Shown: positions 1 through 9,019 of the stretch, in pieces
Layout of the letters: the number at the start of each line of letters is the position of its first letter
Numbering within the stretch: position 1 is the stretch's first letter
Source of the DNA: Stentor coeruleus
Taxonomy: Eukaryota; Ciliophora; Heterotrichea; Heterotrichida; Stentoridae
Reading direction: 5' to 3'
NCBI GenBank assembly: GCA_001970955.1
Contig: MPUH01000621.1
Location: 1-42,949, forward strand
DNA: 42,949 nucleotides
Position numbers and translations under genes: made by a program
Notes under the pieces: model-generated
What the model saw: only the letters and a program-made list of their open reading frames with translations
What the model was told of the DNA's origin: nothing
The model's database searches: none

Positions 1-97
1 ACTCAAACCAAACCCTCTAAACCCTTCTTTCATCGAAAATCTCATAAATATTTAAATCTTAACTTGCGGATTACCATAACTTAATCTAATCTCCTGC

Positions 98-728
98 CTA
101 CTGTTTCTGTAATGGTAAAAATAGCTTGAACTCAGGAGGTAGTTCTTCTTCCGAATACAGTCTATCAGAGAAGTAAATCCTTCTCAATCGACAATTTGCA
201 TGAAGTTGGACTCTAAGTGTTTCAATATAATTCGTCCCATATGCTCTTCTAGTAAAATCTGATAAATTAAACTGTATTTGGTTCCAGCCTTCATCAAGTC
301 TCATTGGCATTGTGCAAATAAAAGGTTTTACCCTTGTAGTGCTTTGATAATTTGAAGCTCTGAATCTTCTTCTAATGTTTTTATCATCAAGAACCTGGAC
401 TTCAAATGTGAAATATTTCTTCAAATTCTTTATAATCATGACCAAAAATGGTAATTTTATGCCTAGGGTCTGATTTGNACAAATTCTTTATAATCATGAC
501 CAAAAATGGTAATTTTATGCCTAGGGTCTGATTTGGATCTGCTGGGCATGTGATATATGTCGTTGAAACATTGGTTCCCATAATTTCGAGAACTGAACTT
601 TGAATGTCGGTATCGGTTATGCGTTTTATGTGCCCATTTCTTACGCTTTTGTCCCATATCTGAAGGGGTTTCGCCCCAATACTATAAAGAATGGATAAGA
701 ACCCAGATTGAAAAGTGTTCTTAAACAT
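98..728 (-). CDS. CFAP20: CFAP20 / Bug22 ciliary protein (frame broken by an N join)
   Basis: Conserved small protein of ciliary axonemes and basal bodies (CFAP20/GTL3/Bug22), a doublet-microtubule inner-junction protein in the known family. The N-terminal part starts [18 protein letters not shown] and contains [10 protein letters not shown]. The C-terminal part contains [13 protein letters not shown] and the conserved [20 protein letters not shown]. The two parts lie in different frames only because a 58-nt duplication with an N at 478 interrupts the gene. Removing one copy gives a continuous 190-residue protein, close to the 193 residues of human CFAP20. There is no intron. It is divergent from the WD40 gene on the right. 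Identification is very secure. Confidence 0.95.
422..535. repeat. Assembly join: 56-bp flank repeated around N at 478
   Basis: Bases 422-477 and 480-535 are identical and are separated by the N and one extra base (period 58). The duplication shifts the CFAP20 frame by one. Deleting one period restores the full conserved protein, so this is two overlapping contig ends not merged, not biology. Confidence 0.93.
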
Positions 729-1409
729 ATTTATTTAAGGTTTTTATGATTGTGTTTGTTATAATTAGTAGGCTTTTAGAGTAAGATAATGGGAAGACTA
801 TGGGTGATAATGAGGTTTATGGGTTTAGGAATAGGAATAATGATGTTGGGGTTTAAGATTTTATGAGTTAGAAAAGGATTTTATTATGAGAATAGAGGGT
901 GGAGGGGTAAAGATAATGAATTTTAGAGGTTGTATTAGATGATAATTTTAAGATTTTTTTAAGGATATAAATGGTTGCTTGTATTTTTTTTTATTTCGAG
1001 TAGTTTTGCTGATTTTATGATATTCATAGTTAAATTAGTGAAGCTTTGTGCACAATAACAAAACAAATTTGATTACAAAAGTGTATTCAAACCATTATTA
1101 AAAGTTTATTTTATTTTAAAAATATCTTCATATGTATTTCACCTTATCAAAGCTGATAAACTTCTCAAACTCTTTCCATATTATCATTCCTCATAAAAAA
1201 TTCCTCAAACTTTCTTCTTGTATCTGCAAAAATTCATACCCTAAATTCCCTACATCTAAAATATCATCAGCAATCTCAAAACCCAATCAAACCTATCATA
1301 ACCCCTCTAAACTTCTTCTAATTCCTCATCTTACCTATCAAAATTCTTCCTAACTAACCCGCTAATTTTTTCATCTTCATTAACCTCAAAAATTATTATA
1401 CATATTCTT
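729..1409. other. Divergent intergenic region between CFAP20 and the WD40 gene
   Basis: It holds no convincing gene. The left half (729-960) is G-rich and C-poor on the + strand. The right half (about 1130-1400) is C-rich and G-poor. Each gene therefore has a C-rich coding strand upstream of its start. A 73-codon frame at 1132-1353 is best explained by this C-rich composition. Promoters for both genes must lie here, but I see no distinct motif. Confidence 0.6.
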
Positions 1410-2902
1410 ATGCAAGGAAATACAAAATGCTACTGTGCCTATTCAGCACCAAGTAAAATCCTAGATGGTTACTGCAATTCATGTTTTGGTAGACTAGGTC
1501 TCGATAAAGATTCCCGTTGCCAAACTCCAAACCCAGGCTCTAAACCTGAAAACCTTGAAGATTTCATCAGACTAAAATCAGAAATCTCAGAAAAAGCTTA
1601 TATGCAGACAATTAAAGTTATGAATCTACTTAAATGCAATTCTGGACCTTATTTACCTGAAAGACTTAATCATAAGAGATCAATAAACTCAAAAAAACCA
1701 GATTCAATTTCCTATATTATACCAGAAGAAAGGACTGGGATTAGGAAAATAAACCATTTACACAAGAATCACATCCTAATTGATAGGGCATATAATATTT
1801 CTAATTTAGGGGTTTCGAAATCACAAAGTAATAATTTGGAGATTAGTAAAATTCAAAATTTAGATAAAAGCAAAATACTTAGTTTAAGACTATTGGACCT
1901 ATACCTCATGATAGAGCTTTATCTTTAAAAATTACAAATATACCAATGTCACCTATAAATAGTTCACGTTTTCCTAGTATTTCTGAATACCCTGAAGCTA
2001 TATTGAGGAAAAGTGAAGAACTTCCGAAGTATATGTCGAATGAATTTATACATGTTGGTCATAAGAATTCTGTTAATAGTATTGCGTTACTTCAAGGGAG
2101 GATTTTCACTGCTGGCCACGATTACAAAATAATATTCCGGCCACGTCTAGATTCCAAAAAACAAATAAACCTTATTAAAATCAATCCACATTCTATCCAA
2201 AGAGCACATTCAAGACGTATTAACGCTCTTGAAACCTTAGGTTGTCGTATTCTTATATCAGCAGGATGTCAACATAAAATTTTTATCTGGAGTTTATCCC
2301 GTGATCTAGAATTGGCATCAATTATAGGCCCCCAAGAACAAAACACAAATGCATTACTTGCCACATCACAAAAAACCCTAATATTAGCAGGATCAGAAGG
2401 AATAATTAAAATATGGGATATCGAATCAAGAATATTATCAAAATATTATTATGGACATGATAAAAGTTTTAATTCTATTGTCCAAATCCACCCATCAGTA
2501 TTTTTATCAGGATCTGATGATTGTACTATAAAACTTTATGATTTAAGAACTTCTAAAAGCCTTTGTACTTATATGCATAATGGTTCTGTTACAAGTTTGA
2601 TTTCGTGGGATGATAAGAGTTTTTTTTCTGCATCAGAAAAACTAAGGGTAAAATTTATATAGAAATGGGAATTAAGAAGTTCACATGTTGTTAATTTGTA
2701 TAAATCTGATGAGATTTCCGCTATGGAAAAAGTAAAAGGAAAACTTGTTACGGGGGGGAAATTCCTCACAGTCTGGGAAGATGATGTTCCTGGGATAATC
2801 AAAACCAAAAATTGTCGCATAAACCGCATGAAATACAATTTTCTTAATGAGTCATTGTATTTAGGTTGTAGCGATTCTTCAGTAATTGTAATTTTCATAT
2901 AG
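1410..2902 (+). CDS. WD40-repeat protein with N-terminal Cys motif (one intron, one frame break)
   Basis: The N-terminal segment (from 1410) has a Cys-rich start, CYCAYSAPSK then CNSCFGRLG, that may bind zinc, followed by a low-complexity linker. The C-terminal part has about five WD40-like blades: GHKNSVNSI, AHSRRINALE...IFIWSL, IIKIWDIESR, YYGHDKSFNSI...IKLYDLR and HNGSVTSLISW. A 15-nt intron at 2648-2662 joins the last blades (EKLR to KWELRSS). The linker frame ends at 1928, while the WD40 frame is open only from 1883, so one base seems to be missing between about 1883 and 1926. No 14-17-nt intron fits that join. Alternatively the WD40 protein starts at ATG 1946 and the first part is a separate gene. 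Such a small propeller is probably a scaffold; its function is unknown. It converges on the diflavoprotein gene. Confidence 0.75.
2648..2662 (+). other. 15-nt intron (GTAAAATTTATATAG)
   Basis: Removal joins codon AGG to AAA in phase 0 and continues the WD40 repeats through an otherwise in-frame TAG. Length and GTA...ATAG ends match the other introns in this window. Confidence 0.9.
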
Positions 2903-2976
2903 GCTCTGAAATTTACTTATTGCTAATTTAATATGAAAAAAATATTAAAAGATTTTTTTGATGTTTGGATTAATTA

Positions 2977-4958
2977 TCAATCCCATATTTCTTCCGTATA
3001 ATTATTAAGGGTTTTAAGTTTTTCTAAATAATCATTTGCTTCTTTTCCAATATACTCGTTTGCAATATTTAATATGCAGTCTTTAACTGAAAAACTTAAA
3101 GACTCAGACCCTGAGGACCATTATATGGGCATTTTCATTGTTTAAGCTTTCCCATAATAGGCCTTTTTGTCTATATAAAATATCTTTTATTATATTTTTG
3201 TTACTATGTTCTTTTGAAAAACCTAAAAACATTGTCTTTTAAGCTTTCCCATAATAGGCCTTTTTGTCTATATAAAATATCTTTTATTATATTTTTGTTA
3301 CCATGGTCTTTTGAAAAACCTAAAAACATTGTCTTGATAATATGTGGCCCATCACTATAATTTCCAGGTAAATATTGGAATTCTGATATCTTTTCATAAC
3401 ATGGGGCAATAAGCATTTCTATATATTGTTTATATAAAAACTGCCTATTTTTACTTTTCGATATCAAATATAACACAACTTGGCAATTCTTATTTTTCAA
3501 CATAGTTTGCTCTTGTATTTCTAATAAAAGTCCTTTAAACGCTGCAATTCCACAATGATTACAAATCATATGAATCAAACAAGAATCTTTAGGAATTTTG
3601 AACTTACTCGGTAAACAAAACCCTTTAACATTTTTATAAACCCCATTCAAAAACATATTTTCTATATACTCCAAACACATCTTCCTTCTAATCTTCCCTT
3701 CTTCTACTCTTTTTTTCTTCATTTGTACCACAATTTGTATTTTTCTAGGACTATATTTATTATAAGAACTAATAAAATAAAACCTTGGTTTTATTCTAGG
3801 AATAATTTGTACAAAAATCCCTATTGGTATATGAATTGATGGAAACATATGAAATAATTCTATTATCGTTACATTTGAAAAATCATGTTTTTTAAAGGTA
3901 TCATCAGGATTTTGTATAGAAAAATAGTTTAAAAGTTTTTGTTTTTCTTCTGAGTTTTGGGCGAAATGAGACAGTTTTGCTATAGTTTTTTTATTTAGAA
4001 ATGATGTGAGGTCAGAAAATACACTTAAAACTTTGTGGACTGTTGTGGGTGTTGGGAATGGATGAAAAGTTTTTTCTGATGAGATGAATTGAAAAGTTTG
4101 GTTTAGGTCGTAGTTTTGGAGTTCAGAGATTTTTTGCACTAAATCTGAAGGGTTTTCAGGGAAAATACCTAGTTTTCCTGCTGTTTCATATGGGTTTATA
4201 GTGATGATTTCGACGTTTAGTATAGAAGTGTCTGGATTTTGATTGAGCTTTTTGATTTTTATGATTTCCATGTTTGTGCTTTCTTGATACCATTTTATAG
4301 GATTTTTGTATTGGATTTTTGGATTTGGTTTTCTAAGAGGAATTTGAAGAGCTACTTCTAAATACTTATCGTTTTTCACAGTTTTACTCTTTGGAATTTT
4401 ATCTTTTATTGACATTGTTTTCAATAACTCATACATCCACATCTGAAATAATGCAAAATCCTTTTCATCCCCTGAGGTTGATTTAACTAATTCAATAGCC
4501 CCTAGATTTTCTAAAAGTTGAACAAATCGCTTGATATTACCTTTAGAATTAGAAGCTTTTTCTATGTTAAATACTGTAAAAAGTAGGTTAAAAGATCCCT
4601 CAGATTTATTTTGGAACTTTTCTAGGTCTTTTATAAAGTGAGAAGTAGCTTCTGAAAGGCTTCCATTTGTATGAGTAGAGCATAAAATAACACAATAATT
4701 TTCCTCTAGAAAACTATTTATTTGAAGATGTTCTATGGGCAAGATATCTGTGACAAAATTATACTTTTGAAGCTCTTCTGCTAGAATTGTTGCTAAATTC
4801 ATTATGTGACCTTTTTGGCTATCAATGCATATTTTGAAGAATATGCGTTTTGAATTAGAGTTTACCTTTGATTTTTTAAATAAGAGCCACGATAGAACAC
4901 CTAGTAATATGCTTGCAATTAAAGCTAGTGTCCATGACATTTTTTTATACAGGGACAA
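2977..4958 (-). CDS. Divergent NADPH-cytochrome P450 reductase-like diflavoprotein
   Basis: Residues about 9-28 form a membrane anchor. The FMN-domain positions are SQKGHIMNLA (family SQTGTAE), CSTHTNGSLSEAT (family STYGEGdptD) and a block resembling the rest of the fold (RFVQLLENLGA...GDEKDFALFQMW). The FAD-binding site reads RFYFISS where the family has RxYS. The NADPH loop reads CNHCGIAAFKG instead of GPGTGIAPFRG. The order and spacing fit cytochrome P450 reductase, but key cofactor residues are changed, so electron transfer is uncertain. The uninterrupted frame ends at 3204, inside a 97-bp duplication. Skipping one copy, plus one further base or a possible 16-nt intron, leads to a family-like C-terminus (SVKDCILNIANEYIGKEAND...EEIWD) ending at 2977. 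It is probably in the ER membrane. It shares a 137-bp divergent promoter region with the beta-helix gene. Confidence 0.7.
3142..3335. repeat. 97-bp tandem duplication in the 3' end of the diflavoprotein gene
   Basis: Bases 3142-3238 and 3239-3335 match at 95 of 97 positions and abut with no N. The period is not a multiple of three, so the upstream copy runs into a stop. The other copy continues into conserved family sequence. The mismatches suggest either joined haplotypes or a real recent duplication. Confidence 0.9.
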
Positions 4959-5095
4959 AACTCACTGATTTTTTGGAAGAAAAAAATTTTGATTATAAAT
5001 AAACCCTATCTCCAACATCAAATCCTACTTTCCTTTCCCTAATTTTAAGTACTATAAAGGCAATTTCATAAGCAACTTATATAAAAATAATTAAA

Positions 5096-6958
5096 ATGGC
5101 AAATCGCCGAGAAACAACATTAAGCAAAATCGAGCAGAAAATATTCAAAAACACTTTTCTAAGTAACTCTAACGACCTTCGCTTTAAAGACGATACAAAA
5201 AAATCTCAACTAAGTATAACAAGTAAACAGCAAAGTTTATTTTCCCCAAAAACATTTGATATATCTCAAATAAGTCAGATTTCAAATCATCAAATAGACT
5301 TAATAAGAATATTTGCTGTACAAGAACTTGATTTAAGTGGAATCAGCTTTCACATGACAAATGAGACTGTTGAGAATCTTCAAGAAACAATCAGAGTATC
5401 AATACCAGGCTCAATAATAACCCTACCACCACGTAAAATCCAATTCCCATACCTTATGATAACCTCTCCAATAACCCTAAAAGGTCTTCCAGGTACATGC
5501 ATAGAAATAACTAATGGTTCAATAACAGTAGATTTTTCTAGCCATTCTCGTGAAAGTATTGTTTGTAGTGATACCGAAGCAGCTTTAATATGTGAGATTG
5601 CATTACAATATACTCTAAATACCTCCTTTAAACCTTCATCAACAACTCCACCAGTCCTAATAATCTTAGATTCAAATCACACATATCTAGAAATCAGAGA
5701 TTGCGATCTTCGTAGTAATAATCATGAATCTCCAACTTTAGATGATGAAAATACATATTTTATTGAAGATTCATGCTTTTGGATTAATGGTATTGGGTAT
5801 AAAAAGTCTATAAGTAAAAACTCAATGAGATTTGTAAGCTCATTATTTATAAGCTCATGCAATATAAGCAATTTTTATGAATGTTGTCGAGCTGGGGTAA
5901 ATAGTTCATTGATTATAGAAAAGTCGCATATTGCTGGATGTTTTGGATATGGGATTAATGTTATGAACCCAAGGGAGTTGAGTATAAAAAATAGTGTTAT
6001 TGATAAAATAGAAAAAACTGCTGTTGATGTAAATATTATAGCGGATCCTGCTGCGGGAATTGCCCTTGGGACTTCAAGGACTGAATCTTTGAATTCACTA
6101 CAGAATGAAAGGACGCTTGTTATTGAAGGGAATGATATAAGAAACACAGGAGGGTATGGGGTTAATTTATGGTGTGAAAATGTTTCATATTACCCGATAC
6201 AGTGTAAAGTGACTCAGAATAAAATATCTAACTGTAAAAAGGAAGGTATTGCAATAAGACATTTGAATATTTCTGGTTTATGGATTGATTCCAATGAATC
6301 CTCAGAAAACGAAGGTACAGGATATTGGTTACAAAAAGTAACAGCAGGTAAACTTCGAGTTTATAACAACCGTAGTCATGACAATTACTCAGGATATGGT
6401 CTTTATATCTACGATACTGGAGGTATTATCAAAAACAACGAATTTATCCATAACACCTTAGGAGGTATAATGGTAGTAGGAGCATCTAAAGGTACCAATA
6501 CAAACCTTCATATAAAAAACTCTCTAATCCAATGTAATGGTGAAAACGGTATCACAATAATGGATTATTCTCGTGGGAGTATTCATATAAGTCATTGTAA
6601 AATAAGCGAAAATTCCCATGATGGGATCTACCTTATCCAAACCCGGGACTTTTATATCGACAAAACCAAAGAAAAAAACCCACAAAACTCAAATGCCCAT
6701 GCAAAAATCCGTTCATGTGAACTAAACAACAATACTGGTTATGGTTTAAATATAGTAAAATTCCATTGTACTATAGAAAAACTACATCTATCAGATAATC
6801 AGCAAGGGAATATAATGATAGCAGAAGATACAAAACAATATGTAGAATTTTTAGATGATAACAAAGTTGATGTGAACGTCCAAGTGGGACAAAACTGTGT
6901 AATAAAAGAAAAACCTGGGCTATGCGGTAGGAATAGGCATAAATGTTATATTTTTTAG
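5096..6958 (+). CDS. Right-handed parallel beta-helix protein with C-terminal CaaX box
   Basis: This 620-residue protein has a disordered N-terminus and then, from about residue 130 to 590, many 22-25-residue beta-helix rungs of the kind found in FBXO11-type and pectate-lyase-like proteins (NSVIDKI, GNDIRNTGGYGVNL, NKISNCKKEGIAIR, NNEFIHNTLGGIMV, CKISENSHDGIYL, CELNNNTGYGLNIV). I see no F-box or catalytic site, so binding to protein or sugar is more likely than catalysis. The last four residues, CYIF, form a CaaX prenylation signal preceded by basic residues, which suggests membrane attachment. No intron interrupts it. Stop 6958 lies only 31 nt from the next start. Confidence 0.8.
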   Translation: MANRRETTLSKIEQKIFKNTFLSNSNDLRFKDDTKKSQLSITSKQQSLFSPKTFDISQISQISNHQIDLIRIFAVQELDLSGISFHMTNETVENLQETIRVSIPGSIITLPPRKIQFPYLMITSPITLKGLPGTCIEITNGSITVDFSSHSRESIVCSDTEAALICEIALQYTLNTSFKPSSTTPPVLIILDSNHTYLEIRDCDLRSNNHESPTLDDENTYFIEDSCFWINGIGYKKSISKNSMRFVSSLFISSCNISNFYECCRAGVNSSLIIEKSHIAGCFGYGINVMNPRELSIKNSVIDKIEKTAVDVNIIADPAAGIALGTSRTESLNSLQNERTLVIEGNDIRNTGGYGVNLWCENVSYYPIQCKVTQNKISNCKKEGIAIRHLNISGLWIDSNESSENEGTGYWLQKVTAGKLRVYNNRSHDNYSGYGLYIYDTGGIIKNNEFIHNTLGGIMVVGASKGTNTNLHIKNSLIQCNGENGITIMDYSRGSIHISHCKISENSHDGIYLIQTRDFYIDKTKEKNPQNSNAHAKIRSCELNNNTGYGLNIVKFHCTIEKLHLSDNQQGNIMIAEDTKQYVEFLDDNKVDVNVQVGQNCVIKEKPGLCGRNRHKCYIF

Positions 6959-6989
6959 ACTGTGATTTCAATAAGATGTGTAAGTAAAT

Positions 6990-7598
6990 ATGAAAAAAAA
7001 TGCTTTGAAGGATTTAATAGGATTTAAAACTACAAAGGCTTTTGGGAACCCTAGTTTAGGACTTACTGCAGTTTGTTCACCTTTACGGAGTAATATTGGG
7101 CCTTGTGTAGCTGCACCTATCCCTAAAAGGATTAATGCTAAGAGAAATAGTGAAAAACCTAGAGGGACATCTGAAAAGACTAATATCAAAAGTAATAATG
7201 TTACTACAAACAAAGCGGGATCGTTAAGAAAAATCACACCTTTGAATAAAAACACTGGAAATCGAATTGGCAGTAATAGATTGAAAAGAACTGGTAAAGA
7301 TACAAGTCCTAGTGAAATATTAAGAGAGTCTAATGTACAAAAAATAAGAGATAGTTTTGTAATGAAAGGGAATGTTAAAGAGAATTTTCTTAAGGATAAA
7401 AGTGATGAGTTTATAGTACAGGATTCAGTTTTTAGTGAAGAATCTTTTGATTGTATGGGTTATTTAGATGATGAGTTTAAAAATAGTTTTGTTATGACGT
7501 CGAATTTGCTTTATGGGGATTGTGAGGATGCTAATGAGATGGGGAAGAAGGTGGGGAAAAAACCTGGGCAGAAGTGTTATGTGAATAAAATTATTTAA
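6990..7598 (+). CDS. Basic protein of unknown function
   Basis: An uninterrupted 202-codon frame is followed by a G-rich, C-poor downstream flank typical of genes in this window. The first 110 residues are rich in Lys, Arg, Asn and Ser (PIPKRINAKRN, GNRIGSNRLKRTGKD). The second half is acidic (DKSDEFIVQDSVFSEESFD). The tail is KKVGKKPGQKCYVNKII. I recognise no domain, signal peptide or helix. It starts just 31 nt after the beta-helix gene on the same strand. I tested a 14-nt GT...AG joining the two frames and it runs into a stop, so the two appear separate. It is likely real from length, but hypothetical. Confidence 0.55.
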   Translation: MKKNALKDLIGFKTTKAFGNPSLGLTAVCSPLRSNIGPCVAAPIPKRINAKRNSEKPRGTSEKTNIKSNNVTTNKAGSLRKITPLNKNTGNRIGSNRLKRTGKDTSPSEILRESNVQKIRDSFVMKGNVKENFLKDKSDEFIVQDSVFSEESFDCMGYLDDEFKNSFVMTSNLLYGDCEDANEMGKKVGKKPGQKCYVNKII

Positions 7599-8151
7599 TT
7601 GATGTGATTTTAAATTGTTGTTTATTGAGGTGGTTGTGTATTTTATAAGAGTGATTTGGCAATTGGTGTCCAAAAATAACTTTTAGGATTTAAGTATGTT
7701 AATTTATAGTATAACTATAATAAAAGCTAAAAAAACTATCATGGCTATTCTTTAACCAATATATAAATTTTCATTTAAATAAAATTCTAACACAAAATAT
7801 TCAAACTTCAACCCAATACTACCAATATTTCTAAAAATCCATTTTAATCTATCTAATTCTAACACCCATTCAATATATCCAAAAAAAAATCTTAATATTC
7901 ATATCTGTTAATCAAAACCTAATCTTAACACCCATTTATTAAATCAAAATCAAAAATTAACACCCTAACACCCAATAATTTTATAGAAACTGTCAATCTT
8001 AGCATCCATAAAAAAATCCAATCTAACTTAACCCCCTAAGCCAAAACCATCTCAAAAAAATCTACAAATCATGGTAAAAAGCCAGGTTAATCGACCTTTT
8101 CATCTATAAATCTTACCTCAAAAAACCAAAAAATTCAAATGGTTTATAAAC
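7599..8151. other. Intergenic spacer with telomere-like octamers
   Basis: No gene is visible. The first ~80 bp is G/T-rich (downstream type). From about 7780 it turns C-rich and G-poor up to the methyltransferase start. It contains four TAACACCC units between 7860 and 7973 (separate entry). Confidence 0.6.
7860..7973 (+). repeat. Four TAACACCC units, two in tandem
   Basis: TAACACCC occurs at 7860, 7926, 7958 and 7966. The last two abut, giving 16 nt that equal two units of a (CCCTAACA)n telomere C-strand, the repeat I recall for heterotrichs. It is interstitial here, inside a C-rich spacer. Confidence 0.6.
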
Positions 8152-8851
8152 ATGGCGCAATACGGAAAAGCTGAGTATTGGGAAGAAAGGTATACTAGAG
8201 ACGCTGAACCTTTTGACTGGTACCAAAGATGGAGTGGGATAAAAGATGTAGTAACCCAATACATCTCTGCAACACAGCAGATATTACATGTTGGCTGTGG
8301 GAATTCACGATTGAGTGAAGAGATGTATGATGATGGGTATTTGAATTCAATAAACATCGATATAAGCCAAGTTGTTATAAAAGCTATGCAGGAGAAATAT
8401 AGAGATAAGACTTCTATGAGATATTTGCATATGGACTGTAGGAACATGGAATTTGAAGATAAAACTTTTGACGCGGCTATTGATAAAGGGACTTTAGATG
8501 CAGTACTTTGTGGAGAAAACTCAACTGCACATGCACAAAAACTTATTTCTGATGCGTATAGAGTACTTTCTCCAACTGGGGTTTATATTGTTATATCTTA
8601 TGGACAACCTCCTCATAGATATCCGTATTTGGACAAACCGGAATTTAATTGGGAAATCACAGTCCATCAGGTGCAAAAGCAGTTTTTTAAGGTTTTTATG
8701 GGTTTTTGAAGATTTAAAGGGATTTTTTAGTATTTTGACGAAGANGCAAAAGCCTACTATTGCTTCGAATGCAGCTTTGGCTACAGATGATAAAGATCAG
8801 CCTAATGTTCACTATATTTATGTGTGCAAGAAAAGAGGCAATGATTCTTAG
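8152..8851 (+). CDS. Class I SAM methyltransferase, EEF1AKMT4/METTL13 type (broken by an N join)
   Basis: The protein begins MAQYGKAEYWEERY and carries DWYQRW, the SAM-binding motif ILHVGCGNSRLSEEMY, NIDISQVVIKAMQ, and the family signature FDAAIDKGTLDAVLCG. These place it with eEF1A lysine methyltransferases (EEF1AKMT4, METTL13 N-terminal domain). The open frame stops at 8709 because 65 bp of unrelated sequence and an N (8745) intervene. An 8-bp repeat, GCAAAAGC, lies at 8673 and 8746. Taking out 73 nt between the repeats joins HQVQK to PTIASNAAL and gives a 208-residue protein ending YIYVCKKRGNDS, which matches the family's YLYVC tail. It is probably cytosolic and acts on elongation factor 1A, by inference from the family. 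Confidence 0.88.
8673..8753. other. Assembly join at N 8745 with foreign-looking left end
   Basis: GCAAAAGC flanks 64 nt plus the N. The intervening DNA (8681-8744) is G/T-rich, like 3' flanks elsewhere, and is not coding for the enzyme. Excision restores the methyltransferase frame. It is probably a chimeric contig end; its border does not look like a TA-bounded internal eliminated sequence. Confidence 0.75.
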
Positions 8852-9019
8852 TTAGTAATAATTCGCTTAGAATATTATGATATAAGGTTTTTATGTTGTA
8901 AATATATAGGATTATAAGGAGATGTAATATTAAAATAAAGACAACTCTCTTATACCTCATATATTTAATAATCACTTGAATTTAAAGCTTTCCATTTCCC
9001 CCATTAGCTTGGTTTAAAT

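Noticed and set aside
1132-1353. 73-codon + frame before the WD40 gene
   Set aside because: It is biased to residues from C- and A-rich DNA (P, S, K, N, I) and lies in a C-rich upstream flank. It is not protein-like.
1812-1863. GT...AG segments of 14, 17, 18 and 19 nt as an intron in the WD40 gene
   Set aside because: Those giving the right frame shift run into an in-frame stop; the others do not change frame correctly.
5875-6147. Minus-strand frame inside the beta-helix gene
   Set aside because: It is a shadow of a well-supported gene and has no recognisable motif.
6945-6958. 14-nt GT...AG that might fuse the beta-helix gene to the next gene
   Set aside because: After removal the frame meets a TAA within about 12 codons, and the length differs from the 15/16-nt introns.
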